A stretch of DNA of 42,831 nt from a virus. Under the pieces are notes generated by a model that worked only from the letters and a program-made list of their open reading frames with translations, did no database searches and was not told where the DNA came from. Below, piece by piece: positions 31,034-42,100 of the stretch. Position numbers and translations under genes: made by a program. The stretch covers positions 1 to 42,831 of the IMG/VR virus record IMGVR_UViG_3300025652_000146; one strand, written 5' to 3'. Every line of letters starts with the position of its first letter. The first letter of the stretch is position 1.

Positions 31034-31788
31034 CAAAGCTTCAATTCAATGGTCATGTTTTAGACGTTCATGACAGCATTCAAGAATTACCAATAACAAG
31101 GTTTCAGTTGTACAACTTGAACATGTTGATTGATTCAGGCATTGGTTCAGATTTGAGTGCAACAAATAACCATATCAACAAAGCACTTCGTTTGATTGGA
31201 TCAGATACCGATTCAGCAAGAACTGAATTGATCAACCTTCAGCAGAACTTGCAATTCATGATTTCAAAAACTTCACCTGAAATGAATTCTTTTGTTGTAT
31301 TAATCGACAAAATAAACGGGCGCAAAATAGTTGAAGAAGATTTGACTGAAGAAGGGATCAAAGAAATAATTGCAGAACTAGGAAGAAAAAGGTTTTCTTA
31401 TGCAAATATGAAAGCAGCTTTGACCAGGATAAAAAAAAAGCTTGATTTAGAATTTGAAATGTTTTTTCCTGAATTAACCGATTCAGCAACGGCAAAAGAA
31501 TTTTATTCACAGTTGAAAAGAAGAACGGTTTTAATCTTGGAATCAATAGGAAATGAATCACAACAGATTGCAGAACAGATTGCTGAAATTGATGAATACC
31601 TTTTTTCAAAAATCAAACCTTCAAGATTTGACGGTCAACAAGGTCTTGAAGTTCAGATGATAAAAAATTTTGAATCAACCTGTACTTTGTTAGAATTTCA
31701 CAAGTTGTCTTTCAATCCAAAAAGTTTGTCAACACTTGCATTCCATGAAAAAATTATTGCATTAAAGAAGCTTTTAAAAAAGAAATAA
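31030..31788 (+). CDS. Tail assembly chaperone candidate
   Basis: 252 aa, mostly helical, immediately upstream of the tape measure gene, the usual place of tail assembly chaperones. ATGA overlap with the lipoprotein. No slippery sequence joining it to a second chaperone frame was noticed. A Lys-rich end (LKKLLKKK) precedes the tape measure start by 3 bases. Confidence 0.55.
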   Translation: MTKLQFNGHVLDVHDSIQELPITRFQLYNLNMLIDSGIGSDLSATNNHINKALRLIGSDTDSARTELINLQQNLQFMISKTSPEMNSFVVLIDKINGRKIVEEDLTEEGIKEIIAELGRKRFSYANMKAALTRIKKKLDLEFEMFFPELTDSATAKEFYSQLKRRTVLILESIGNESQQIAEQIAEIDEYLFSKIKPSRFDGQQGLEVQMIKNFESTCTLLEFHKLSFNPKSLSTLAFHEKIIALKKLLKKK

Positions 31789-31791
31789 TCA

Positions 31792-34700
31792 ATGGCAAAT
31801 CCAATCAAGACTTCAGAATTTTATGAAGATACTGGTGAACTGAAAAAACTGATTGCTGAACTTCAGCAGGTTCAAGAAGAATTGAAAGCTTTACGTGAAG
31901 TTGAAGTTGCAAATGCAAATGCAATAAATAAGTCAATCAAAAAAGTCAATGCAACAACAACAAAACAACGTGAAACAATTGAAGCTTCAGCAAAGCAAGC
32001 TGATGAAATTGCAAAAAGATATAAGATTTACAATGAATCATTATCTGAAAATAGTAAAAAAATTGCAGCGCTTAAAAATGCACAACGTCAACTGAATCAA
32101 GTCAACAAACTAGAAGCAAAACTTCTTGCTTCAAAAGAAGGATCTTATAATAAACTTTCTGCTCAATATTCACTTAATAAAATTAGGTTGAATCAAATGT
32201 CAGAAGCAGAAAGGAAAGGAACAAAAGCGGGTAAGGAATTGGTAAAAGTTACTAATGACATTTATCAGGAAATGAAACAGCTTCAGGAAGAAACAGGAAA
32301 GACTTCTTTGAATGTTGGAAACTATCAAGAAGCAATTGAACAAGCTGACAGGGCTTCAGGTGGATTCATTGGAAGTATTAAGGCAATAGGAAAAAGCTTT
32401 AAAGCTTTGTTGCTGAATCCTGTTGCATTGTTTTTAACTGTCATTGTTGGGGCGCTTGCTGCTTTAGGAAATGCTTTTAAAAGTTCAGACAAAGGTGCAA
32501 GACTTCTTGAAAAAGGAACAGCTTTGGTTTCAGCAGGTTTCAATATTTTGGTTGACCTTTCAGTTGCTGTTGCTGAAGGAATTGAATTTGCTTTTGGTAC
32601 TGTTGCAAATTCGAAAATTGGAAATTTTGCAGGTATTCTTGTTGGTAGGGTATTGACAGCATTGAAAGGAATAGTCAACACAGTTGGTTTTGTAGGTGAA
32701 GCTTTTCAAAATTTAATTGATGGTGAATTCAAGAAGGCAACAGAATCAGCTATAAATGCAGGGAAATCAATAGGTCAGGCATTTTCAGGAATCGAATTGA
32801 CAGAAAATTCAGAACTTGTCAAAGGACTTGAAAAGATAGTTGAAAAAACAACTGAAGCAACTTCAGCAACACTTGCTTTGAATGCTGCAAGATTATCAAC
32901 AGCAAGATCAAACAGGGAATTGACAAAATCAGTTGAAAACCTGACTACAAAAGAAGCGCTTCTTCGAACGTTTGCAGATGACACAACTAAATCATTCAAG
33001 GAACGTGAAACAGCAGCAGAAAACGCAAGAAAAGCACTTGAAGCAAGAAGTTCAAAAGAAATTCAGATTGCAAAAAATAACCTTTCATTAATCAATCAAG
33101 AAATTGATCTTCGAAGGTCAAGCAAACTTGATGTTGAAGCGCTTCTTGATCAACAGCTTTCATCATATTCAGCTTTGAAAGCTGCTGAACGTGAATTCAC
33201 ACTTGCAGTCAGGGACAATGAAAGAACAAGGGACGAATTGAAACAAGACAGACTTGAACGAGATCTTGATATTTTGCTTGACATTTTTGACAATCAGAAA
33301 ACGATCAATGAAAAACTGATTGCTGATGATGAATTGACATTCACAAAAAGAAAAGCAATTCTTGATGAAACAAATGAATTATCTGATTCATCATTTGCAA
33401 AACAAATTGAAACGATTCAAAAATTTACAGGTGTTGCAATTGATGCAAATGAATTGATTGCTGAATCTGATGCAATAGTTTTAAATCAAAAAATCAGAAA
33501 CCTTGGATTGTCAGAAATAATTGAAGGAAGATTGATTGAAATTATAAGAGATAGGAAAAGCGCAAATCAAGAACTTGCTGATTCTGAATCAGATCTGAAC
33601 AAAGCAATCAAAAAGAATGAAGAAGATCAATTGAAATTTCGAACATCATTAATTTCAAAAGCGAAAAAAGCCTATGAAGATTTTCAAAAAGCAAGATATG
33701 AAGGTTCACTTGAAACATTTGATCAACAGCAAGCACTTGCAAAATCTGAATTCGATTTGCAAAAAAGTACTGAAGAAGAAAAAACACGGTTTGCACTTAA
33801 TGCTGAAAAAGAAAGAATTCAAAAGTTAATTGACTTAAACAAAATATCAACTGAAAAGCTTTCAGATGTTCAGCTTGAAACCTTCAAAAATCAGATCAAG
33901 AAGATTGATCAGGAACTTGACAAGGTAGGGCAAAGACAGGTCAATGACATCTATGATTTGTTTGGCTTCAATTTGACAGATGAAAAGAAAACAGCTTTGA
34001 CTGAATCTTTGTCATTTGTGAAAGAACAGTTTTCTGATTTGGCAAACACAAGGGTTGAATTGTCAAATCAAAATGTTGATACGGCAAACACAGAAGTTGC
34101 AGCTTCACAAAGACAGCTTGACATTGAAATTGCAAATAGACAAGCAGGTCTTGCTGATAAGGTTGAAACAGCACAGAAAGAACTTGCTGCTGCAAAGAAG
34201 AATCAAGAAGACGCAATCAAAGAACAACAGAAAGCGCAACGGGCCCAACAAAGAATTCAGACAATTGAACAGTCTGTCAACATGGTCACAGCAGCTTCAA
34301 ACATTTGGAAAAGTTTAGGTTTCCCTTTGGCAATTCCTGCAATTGGTTTGATGTTTGGTTCTTTCATTGCTGCAAAAGTCAAAGCAAATCAATTATCGAA
34401 AAAAGAGTTTTCAGAAGGTGGTCTTGAAATTATTGGTGGTGGTTCACATGCTTCAGGAAATGACACATACCTTGGATTTCAATCAGAAGGAAAAGCTGCT
34501 TTTGGTGAAAAAGGTGAAGCGCATATCATTTTGCCAAAAGGAAAAACTTCAAAGTATAAATCAATTCTTCCTTCATTGGTTGACAGTCTTCAGAAGGGAA
34601 CATTTGAAAAGAATTATATGTCAATGAATGCTTCACATGTTTCAGATAGTCCAAATGTTTACATTCAATCTGAATCTTCAACTGCTGCAACAGATACTTC

Positions 34701-34815
34701 AAAAATGGAAGATGATCTTTCAGCAATCAGAAGAAACGGCGAAAGGTCATATACTACAAATGGAAAAGGTCAAACTGTTGAACGTTACAAAAACATAACT
34801 AGAACATATGTGTAA
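31792..34815 (+). CDS. Tape measure protein
   Basis: 1007 aa. Long coiled-coil N-terminus (residues 1-180), a hydrophobic central zone (about 200-320) with several membrane-like segments, more coiled coil (360-850), and a Gly-rich C-terminus (EIIGGGSHASGNDTYLGFQS). This architecture and size are diagnostic. At roughly 1.5 angstrom per residue the tail would be about 150 nm. The hydrophobic zone probably aids DNA passage through the inner membrane. No peptidoglycan hydrolase motif was recognised in it. Confidence 0.88.
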   Translation: MANPIKTSEFYEDTGELKKLIAELQQVQEELKALREVEVANANAINKSIKKVNATTTKQRETIEASAKQADEIAKRYKIYNESLSENSKKIAALKNAQRQLNQVNKLEAKLLASKEGSYNKLSAQYSLNKIRLNQMSEAERKGTKAGKELVKVTNDIYQEMKQLQEETGKTSLNVGNYQEAIEQADRASGGFIGSIKAIGKSFKALLLNPVALFLTVIVGALAALGNAFKSSDKGARLLEKGTALVSAGFNILVDLSVAVAEGIEFAFGTVANSKIGNFAGILVGRVLTALKGIVNTVGFVGEAFQNLIDGEFKKATESAINAGKSIGQAFSGIELTENSELVKGLEKIVEKTTEATSATLALNAARLSTARSNRELTKSVENLTTKEALLRTFADDTTKSFKERETAAENARKALEARSSKEIQIAKNNLSLINQEIDLRRSSKLDVEALLDQQLSSYSALKAAEREFTLAVRDNERTRDELKQDRLERDLDILLDIFDNQKTINEKLIADDELTFTKRKAILDETNELSDSSFAKQIETIQKFTGVAIDANELIAESDAIVLNQKIRNLGLSEIIEGRLIEIIRDRKSANQELADSESDLNKAIKKNEEDQLKFRTSLISKAKKAYEDFQKARYEGSLETFDQQQALAKSEFDLQKSTEEEKTRFALNAEKERIQKLIDLNKISTEKLSDVQLETFKNQIKKIDQELDKVGQRQVNDIYDLFGFNLTDEKKTALTESLSFVKEQFSDLANTRVELSNQNVDTANTEVAASQRQLDIEIANRQAGLADKVETAQKELAAAKKNQEDAIKEQQKAQRAQQRIQTIEQSVNMVTAASNIWKSLGFPLAIPAIGLMFGSFIAAKVKANQLSKKEFSEGGLEIIGGGSHASGNDTYLGFQSEGKAAFGEKGEAHIILPKGKTSKYKSILPSLVDSLQKGTFEKNYMSMNASHVSDSPNVYIQSESSTAATDTSKMEDDLSAIRRNGERSYTTNGKGQTVERYKNITRTYV

Positions 34816-37258
34816 AAATATTTACAGGTTTAGATTAGGGGAATTTTTCACATTGACAGAAGTCAATCCTTATTATGATGCAAATCTTGACAAGGAATTT
34901 AATATTGAACCAAATCAAAAGTTCTTCAGGGAAACATTAACGGGAAAATTAACCTTCGTTGGTGCTGATTTTCATCTTGTAAATGACAAACCTTTTGCCC
35001 ATCAATACAGAATTCAGATTGACAAACTTCTTGAAGATGGATCTTATCAAGATGAATGGTTTGTTGGGGAATTTACAAAAACTGATTTTTCCCTTGTTGA
35101 CCTTGATCAAGAAATAATTGAAGTCACACCAAAACCAAAGGACAAATACAAAAACATTGTTGATTCACTTGACAAGGAATTTGATTTGATTGAACTTTCA
35201 CCTGATGTCAGTCAAGTCAAAATTGCACTTCAACCTTTAATTCAAATTTATACAGCTTTGTCAGGTGTAGTCACAAACATTTTGTCAGGCATTCAATTTG
35301 AAACACCAGTTTCAACACCAACATTGAATTTCACGCAATTAACCAATGACTTTAAATTTGAATTGAATAAAACTTTGGTCTTTGTTCCTGGTGAAGCTTC
35401 ACTTTTAACACCTGATGTTTCAGGCGAATATCAAGAAAACATTTATGCAAGCAATGACAATCAATTTCAGTTGGTCACAATTGGTTTTGCTGATGTTGCT
35501 TTCCCTTTGCAAACAGATGATCCTGATGGACTTGCTGAATCAAATTTTGTTGTTCCTGCTTCGACATTGACAGACGAAGATTTTCTTTCAATATGGTCAA
35601 CAGGTGGAAAAAACTTTGAATACATAGGAACACAAATGATTTCAGGTGTTCCAAATTTAGGTTTCAGGGGTTTAGATGGTGACACAGCAGCAGCAACAGG
35701 AACATTGACACATGTTTCAGGGGCAACAAATACAGCCGATTTAATTTATACTAATTATGATAATACTTTTGTAGTTCAACGTTGGGGAATGTTTCACGCA
35801 GTACCACCTTCAGGCCCTTCACAGTATTTGTTTTTAGCACCAATGCAAGAAGGTCTTGCTTTTCAGAATGATGGTTTTTCAACTTTCAAAAGGTCAGCTT
35901 TGTTTTCACCAATCAACGGGTCAACAGGATCATTCAAAGTTTTTGTTGAAACATTATATACAAGGGTTTTGACAAATGCAGCTTCGTTTGATGGAAATGC
36001 AACTTTTGACATTCCTGAAGAAGATATTATTTCAAGTCATGGAAGATATTCAAAAGTTGTTGGTTTGGATTATTTAGGTTATCAACTTGCAGATGATAAT
36101 CAATTGACTTCTGATAAGTATGGAAGATTTTCAGAAGATGCTGCAAATTATGCTGATCAATATTTCATCAAACCAACTGTTGTTACAACAGGTCAAATGA
36201 TTCCCTTGCAGCTTTCAGAATGGTCTGAAGCAAGTCTTTGGATTTTATACACTCCAACACTTCAAGCACTTCAAGCTTCAGGTAATGAAATATATACTTT
36301 AAATCATGCTTACAGATTGTCAAGTGTTGTGAAATCTTTCCTTCGTGAAATAGATCCATCTTTGACACATGAAGAAGATGTTGATCATTCTGAATTCTTT
36401 TATTCTGTCAATGCAATCAGAAGTATTTTAACTGTTCCTTTGATTTCACCAAAATCAAATTTGATTTCAGGCAATTATGACAAACCTGCAAGAAAAGCAA
36501 AGATCAGATTTGCAGATATAACAAATCTTTTACGTGATTTTTATCAGGTGTATTTTTACATCACTTCAGATAACAAGTTCAAACTTGAAGCTGTTGATTT
36601 CTTTGACAGGGGTTTGACATACACAGGGCAAAACATCAATACTGACTTGACAACACTTCTTGAAGCGAAAACAAAAAAAGCTTGGTCATACAAAGACAGA
36701 AAATTCACCTACTTAAAAACAGAACTTCCTGAACTGATCAAGCATTCTTGGATGGATTCAGTCAGTCAACCATTCGAAGGAACATCAATAAAGATGCTTT
36801 CACCATATGTTGACAAAGGGAATTTTGATGAAAGAAGTATGTCAAGATTCACTTCAGATGTTGATTATATTCATGCACAATCAGGAAGTATTTCAACAGA
36901 TGGTTTTGCCTTCTTTGAAGCTGTTCTTGTTGACAATGAACTTGAACTTCCTTTTCTTGCATTGACTGTTGATAGTGATGATTATACTTTACAAAATGGG
37001 TACGCTTCAATGTTTTTTGCTCACTTGAAATATTGGCTTTTTGATTTACCTGCAAATGATGTAAATTTGAACTATGAAGATAAAACTGCAACAACTATCA
37101 AGAAGACCAAAATTCAGGAAATTGAGTATCCTTCAACTGAAGATTTAGATCCTTTGAAGTTGCTTATTTCATCACTTGGAACAGGATCAATTTCAAAGAT
37201 GACAATCAATTTGTCAACAGGGTCTGTCAAAATAAATTTGAAACATGTCACAGAATAA
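34808..37258 (+). CDS. Large tail-tip or baseplate protein
   Basis: 816 aa, overlapping the tape measure by 8 bases. Beta-rich throughout; the N-terminal 130 residues could form a tail-hub domain (RFRLGEFFTLTEVNPYYDAN). No enzymatic motif. Its place between tape measure and tailspike, and its size, suggest distal tail protein or hub functions. Native codon use. Confidence 0.65.
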   Translation: MCKNIYRFRLGEFFTLTEVNPYYDANLDKEFNIEPNQKFFRETLTGKLTFVGADFHLVNDKPFAHQYRIQIDKLLEDGSYQDEWFVGEFTKTDFSLVDLDQEIIEVTPKPKDKYKNIVDSLDKEFDLIELSPDVSQVKIALQPLIQIYTALSGVVTNILSGIQFETPVSTPTLNFTQLTNDFKFELNKTLVFVPGEASLLTPDVSGEYQENIYASNDNQFQLVTIGFADVAFPLQTDDPDGLAESNFVVPASTLTDEDFLSIWSTGGKNFEYIGTQMISGVPNLGFRGLDGDTAAATGTLTHVSGATNTADLIYTNYDNTFVVQRWGMFHAVPPSGPSQYLFLAPMQEGLAFQNDGFSTFKRSALFSPINGSTGSFKVFVETLYTRVLTNAASFDGNATFDIPEEDIISSHGRYSKVVGLDYLGYQLADDNQLTSDKYGRFSEDAANYADQYFIKPTVVTTGQMIPLQLSEWSEASLWILYTPTLQALQASGNEIYTLNHAYRLSSVVKSFLREIDPSLTHEEDVDHSEFFYSVNAIRSILTVPLISPKSNLISGNYDKPARKAKIRFADITNLLRDFYQVYFYITSDNKFKLEAVDFFDRGLTYTGQNINTDLTTLLEAKTKKAWSYKDRKFTYLKTELPELIKHSWMDSVSQPFEGTSIKMLSPYVDKGNFDERSMSRFTSDVDYIHAQSGSISTDGFAFFEAVLVDNELELPFLALTVDSDDYTLQNGYASMFFAHLKYWLFDLPANDVNLNYEDKTATTIKKTKIQEIEYPSTEDLDPLKLLISSLGTGSISKMTINLSTGSVKINLKHVTE

Positions 37259-38684
37259 CAATCTTTCAATTCTTCCTTTTTATGATTCAAGGTCAAAACA
37301 AAATCATTTGAAGTGGTGGGCCTATGACAAGGTTTTTGCATTGATAACTGAATTGGACACATTGCCAACATTCCAAATTCAAAAAAAAGTTGGTGGTCAC
37401 CCTGTCACTTCTTTAGTTCTGGTTGACTTCAACACAGAAGTTGAAACTGACATTCTTTCTTTGGCAACAACAGCAGGTTTGATTGTCACTTCATTTGATG
37501 ACTATGACCTTGTGATTTATCCTTCAACTGTTCCGTTGGGGATTCCAAATATCAAACCAGGTCATTATTTTCTTAGAATTGGTTATTCAGGATTGACATT
37601 ATATTCTGAAGTTTTCAACATGTCAGATGATGTTTCAGATTTCATCAAATTAGAGTATTATAATAATAGTAAATTTTGTTACGCAGGGGGACATATTGAA
37701 TATACTTTTCCTTATAAAAACAGGATTTACATTCCTTCAGATATTGCAAAACCTTTGTATGAATATGAAGAAAAAGTGATCAAAAGAGAAGGGTATAATT
37801 TTGCACTTCAACAGGTCAGTTTTAAGTTGTCAAGATTTTCAATGTTTGCACCTGAATATTTAATTGATGCAATCAGATCGATCAGAATGCACGATCATTG
37901 TATAATTCAATATGCAGGTTATGAATATGATGTTGATGAAATGTTGATGAATTCACCAAAATGGCTTGAACAAGGTGACATTGCTGAAGTTGAAATTGAA
38001 TTCAAGACAGACACAATTGTTGTTGCAAATGCAAAAGGTTCTTCTGATGTAACTTATGAAGCAGACCCTGGAAGTTGTATTTTAACAAATCATAATTGTG
38101 TTGCACTCATAATAAAAGATTCAACTGAATACAATAATTTTGAATACAATCCTTCAGACGGTGGTGCAGCAATTCCTTTTGCAAGTGGTGAATCTGTATT
38201 GATTCATGATACTGTTGCAGGAAGAATTGAATTGTTTGATTTTACTACTTTGCCTAATTCATACGAACAACAAAACCTTCTTCCTTTTGAAGTTGCTTTT
38301 GATGCAAACAATGATAAATATTATTTTGCACCTTCAAATGAAACTGACAATGTTTCAGAACCATTCATTACAAGTGTTACAAATTTAGGTTCAGACGGTC
38401 TTGTTTTTGGTGAAGCTTTTGAAAATACTGTTGTTGAAATTTGGGTTCGTTATACCGATCAAAACAACATCATGCAAGAAGAAAAAAGAGGTCAAGCACT
38501 TTCTTCAATTTTAATGTCAACAGGCGTTCCTTTTATTTATGATGGATCTGTCACACAAGTAAAATTGAAAATCAATTCAGCACTTTGTTCTTTGTTTTCA
38601 GAATCACCTTGGTTCATCCTTATTCCTGCAATAGCTTCAGGGATTGGTTTGATGGGTATAGAATACAATTTTATAATAGGTTAA
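37245..38684 (+). CDS. Tail-tip associated protein
   Basis: 479 aa, overlapping the preceding gene by 14 bases. Beta-rich, no motif. The last 80 residues are more hydrophobic (SPWFILIPAIASGIGLMGIE). Likely part of the distal tail with the 816-aa protein. Function from position only. Confidence 0.6.
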   Translation: MSQNNNLSILPFYDSRSKQNHLKWWAYDKVFALITELDTLPTFQIQKKVGGHPVTSLVLVDFNTEVETDILSLATTAGLIVTSFDDYDLVIYPSTVPLGIPNIKPGHYFLRIGYSGLTLYSEVFNMSDDVSDFIKLEYYNNSKFCYAGGHIEYTFPYKNRIYIPSDIAKPLYEYEEKVIKREGYNFALQQVSFKLSRFSMFAPEYLIDAIRSIRMHDHCIIQYAGYEYDVDEMLMNSPKWLEQGDIAEVEIEFKTDTIVVANAKGSSDVTYEADPGSCILTNHNCVALIIKDSTEYNNFEYNPSDGGAAIPFASGESVLIHDTVAGRIELFDFTTLPNSYEQQNLLPFEVAFDANNDKYYFAPSNETDNVSEPFITSVTNLGSDGLVFGEAFENTVVEIWVRYTDQNNIMQEEKRGQALSSILMSTGVPFIYDGSVTQVKLKINSALCSLFSESPWFILIPAIASGIGLMGIEYNFIIG

Positions 38685-38695
38685 AAAAAAATATT

Positions 38696-39085
38696 ATGGC
38701 AATCCAATCAGATGCAAGTCTAAAAACATATTTTGAAACAGGGGACGTTCCAACGCAACAGGAATTTGAACATTTCATTGACAGCAAGTATTCAAAATTT
38801 CACGGTCTTGGAACTGAAGCTGCTGTCACAAATGAAATTGAAATCATTATTCCTGAAAAAAGGATCTTATCAAGATTGATTGTGTGGGCAATAGAAAATG
38901 CTGTCATCAATTTAGGTGACACACTAGGAACAAAGGAACACCTGGAAGATGAACCTTTGACAGCAAACGTTCCTAGAATTTTTGATATTGATCCAATTTT
39001 TGCTTTGACACAAAAATCTGTTTTTCTTGAATTTGACGATGGTCAAGGAACACCTTCAGGAAATGTCATTTATTATATTCAGTAA
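38696..39085 (+). CDS. Tail fibre-associated small protein
   Basis: 129 aa from ATG 38696, which starts after the previous stop; an earlier start at 38585 is rejected because it overlaps by 100 bases. The opening SLKTYFETGDVPTQQEFEHF is, as far as I recall, frequent at the N-terminus of Bacteroidota tail fibre proteins, where it precedes fibre domains. Here it stands alone, upstream of the tailspike, so it may be a separate anchor or a split part of the fibre. Confidence 0.6.
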   Translation: MAIQSDASLKTYFETGDVPTQQEFEHFIDSKYSKFHGLGTEAAVTNEIEIIIPEKRILSRLIVWAIENAVINLGDTLGTKEHLEDEPLTANVPRIFDIDPIFALTQKSVFLEFDDGQGTPSGNVIYYIQ

Positions 39086-39104
39086 CAAATTAAAATTTCA
39101 GATA

Positions 39105-42100
39105 ATGAAAAAGTTATTTTTATTTATTGCAATTCTTCTTTTTGCAATTCAAGGTTTCAGTCAATCAAAACTGAAACGTGACATTATGGAAGCAAAGCAA
39201 ACATTAATTGTCAATGGTTATTCCATTGAAGGAATTTCAAATGATTCAATTATTGCGGTTGCAGATTCTTTGCAGTTGGTCACACAGTATGCAATGAAAA
39301 AATATATTGATGCAAATGGTGGGGGTGGTTTTATTCCTGATGGTGTTACAATTCTTCCTGATGGAACACTTGACACAATTAACTATGTAGCAACAAAAAC
39401 GGATTTATTGAATGTTAGTGTTGATACTGTAAATGAAATCTCAACAAAGTATGATATTACAAAGCAATTAAAATACTTTTCTAATATTGCAGCAATTTCA
39501 ACAACTTTAGAACTAGGGGAACGGATTAAAATTGAAGATAATGGTGCAGTATATTTTATACAAAATACAACGGTTGCAGGTTACAACGGTGGACTTGCTG
39601 ATGGTGTTGCCGTTATTGATTTGGGAGGCTCAAAATATGCAGTACTTCAACCAAATGGGGATGAAATTAATATGTCGTGGTTTACTGGGACTGATTACGA
39701 AAAACTGGATACAGCATCGTTATATTGTTCTTCAAATGATGCTTATAATTATGTTCTGATTGATTATGATACTATAACATTAGATGATCATAGCTTACCA
39801 CTTAGGAAAGGTTGTATTATTACAGGAACAAACGGAACGGGGGGGACACTAAACGGAATAGGGGGAACGGTTATAATTTCAGATTTTAATGATATTACAA
39901 AACCTACTTTTGTGACAGATAGTTTATATGTTGCCTCGTATCATAGTTTTACAGGAATCAAGGATTTAAAAATTGAAGCGGTATCTAATGCGCTTTGTGG
40001 AATTAGGTTAATTAATCCTGAAAGGAATGTAATTGAAAACATCGAAATAAACGGGAATGCAACAAACCGATACTTTAAAGACGGTTTTATAATGTCAGGT
40101 TCCATTCACCAATCAATAAAAGGTTTGACTATTTTAGGATGTGCTGAAGTTGCATTTCATACGGTTTATTACAACTTAATAGGTACTACCACAAACTTGG
40201 ACGACTGTTGGTTTAAAGCGAGTAATATAGGAATGAAATTAGATAGTAATAGTATGAACCTAGTCTTAAAAGAAAACACAATTGAGTTAATAGATAGTAG
40301 TTCAATCATTGCAGAAAATAACGGAATTACGGTAAGTGGGAAATTACATATAGAGGACGCTTCACAAAATGGTAATTCGAATGTTATTCAATTGGGGTTA
40401 ATGAATCCAACAGGTGCAATTACAAATAGCTCCTATTTCGATGGTTTACGATTAAGCCAAAATCCATCAAATACGGCTGCCATGATTTACGCTGACAAGG
40501 TTTCAACTTTATCATTTATGAATGCAATTTTTAGGAGTGGTTTAACGACTTTGGATGTGACTGATAATATTAATTCAATATCATTTGAAAACTGTATTGA
40601 AAGGGGAGTAACAAATACTGCGTATGATTTTGTAGGGATGCCAACCGATAGCACAAAAATAACTATGATTAATTGTACAGAGGGTGTAACAAGTCCACCA
40701 AAAACATTTTTCGGATCAAGTGAGTTTGGGACGGGTAATTTATTATTAAGTGGGACAGGTGATTATATTTCAAAATATAATTCAACAGGGGACAATATAG
40801 AAGATTCAGAAATATATCAACTTGGGGCAAAGATAGGGATAGGATTAACTGACCCCGTTTCACTTTTACAATTTTATGAACCAACAGGGGCAGAGGTCGG
40901 TATTCGTTTTGGTAATGTCACAACAGGGAAAACGGCAAGTGATGGGGCCTATTTTGGTATTGACGGAGGGGAAGATTTAGTAATCATTAACGAAGAAGCA
41001 AATAGATTAAGTTTAGGTACTAGCGGATTATCGAGGGTGGTAATAACATCAGGTGGAAACGTAGGTTTTGGAACTGGAAACGCAAATTATAACACTCAAA
41101 TTTTCAAAGCGGGCTCGGCTGCAATTTTATCACAATTCACAAACGGAACAACGGGGGCAAATTCAGCAGACGGGTTTTTAGTGGGTATTGATTCGGGAGA
41201 AAACGGGTACTTATGGAATCAAGAAAATAATGATATAATATTTGGAGTTAATAATTTAGAGAAAGTACGGGTTTTTTCAGATGGAACACTTCGTTTTTCA
41301 GATTACGGAAGCGGAACAGTAACAGGCACAGCAACAAGGTATTTGGCAGTTGAATTGGACGGTGATGTTATTGAAGTGGATGCACCAACAAGCGACAATC
41401 TATATAATACAGATGGAACACTAACAGCAAACAGAACCATCACATCAACAGGACAAAGTTTGACCTATTCCGCAATAGATGGAAATGATATTAATGTTAC
41501 AACTTTTGCTGACAATGGCATTGACTTTGGATTGACAGACACGGGAACGGGGGCGATAGGAAGTTATTCTTTCAAGCCGGAACATTTCAAATCAACTTCA
41601 GCGCCTGTAATTATTGTAAGTGATGTTTCAGATCAGTTAATCATTTCAGATAATGAAACAGATGCAACAACAAAAAACGCAACTGTTTCTGGTGGTCATT
41701 ATACCAATAGTGAAGAACCTTTAACTTTTCTATATTCACAATCTTCAAGCGCTGCAAATTCAATTCGTTTTGGAGGGGGTACAAGTTCAGGAAACGCTGC
41801 AACAGTTTTAGATTTTCATACAGCAGCAAACAACACAACTGTAACAGGAACACGAAGGGTCAGGATTGATTCAGAAGGAAGGACTTCTTTTGGATTGTTT
41901 TCAACACCAACTGCTGTTGTCAACATCAAAGGAACAGGAACAGCTTCTTCAACAAGTTCTTTTGAAATAAGTGATTCAGCAAATGCAACGAAGTTTGAAA
42001 TCAAAGACAATGGTGAAGTTGTGATTTATTCTGATATGGTCATTGATGATGCAAACAATGTCAGAATTGTTTCAGGATCAGGTTCACCTGAATCAGTTGT

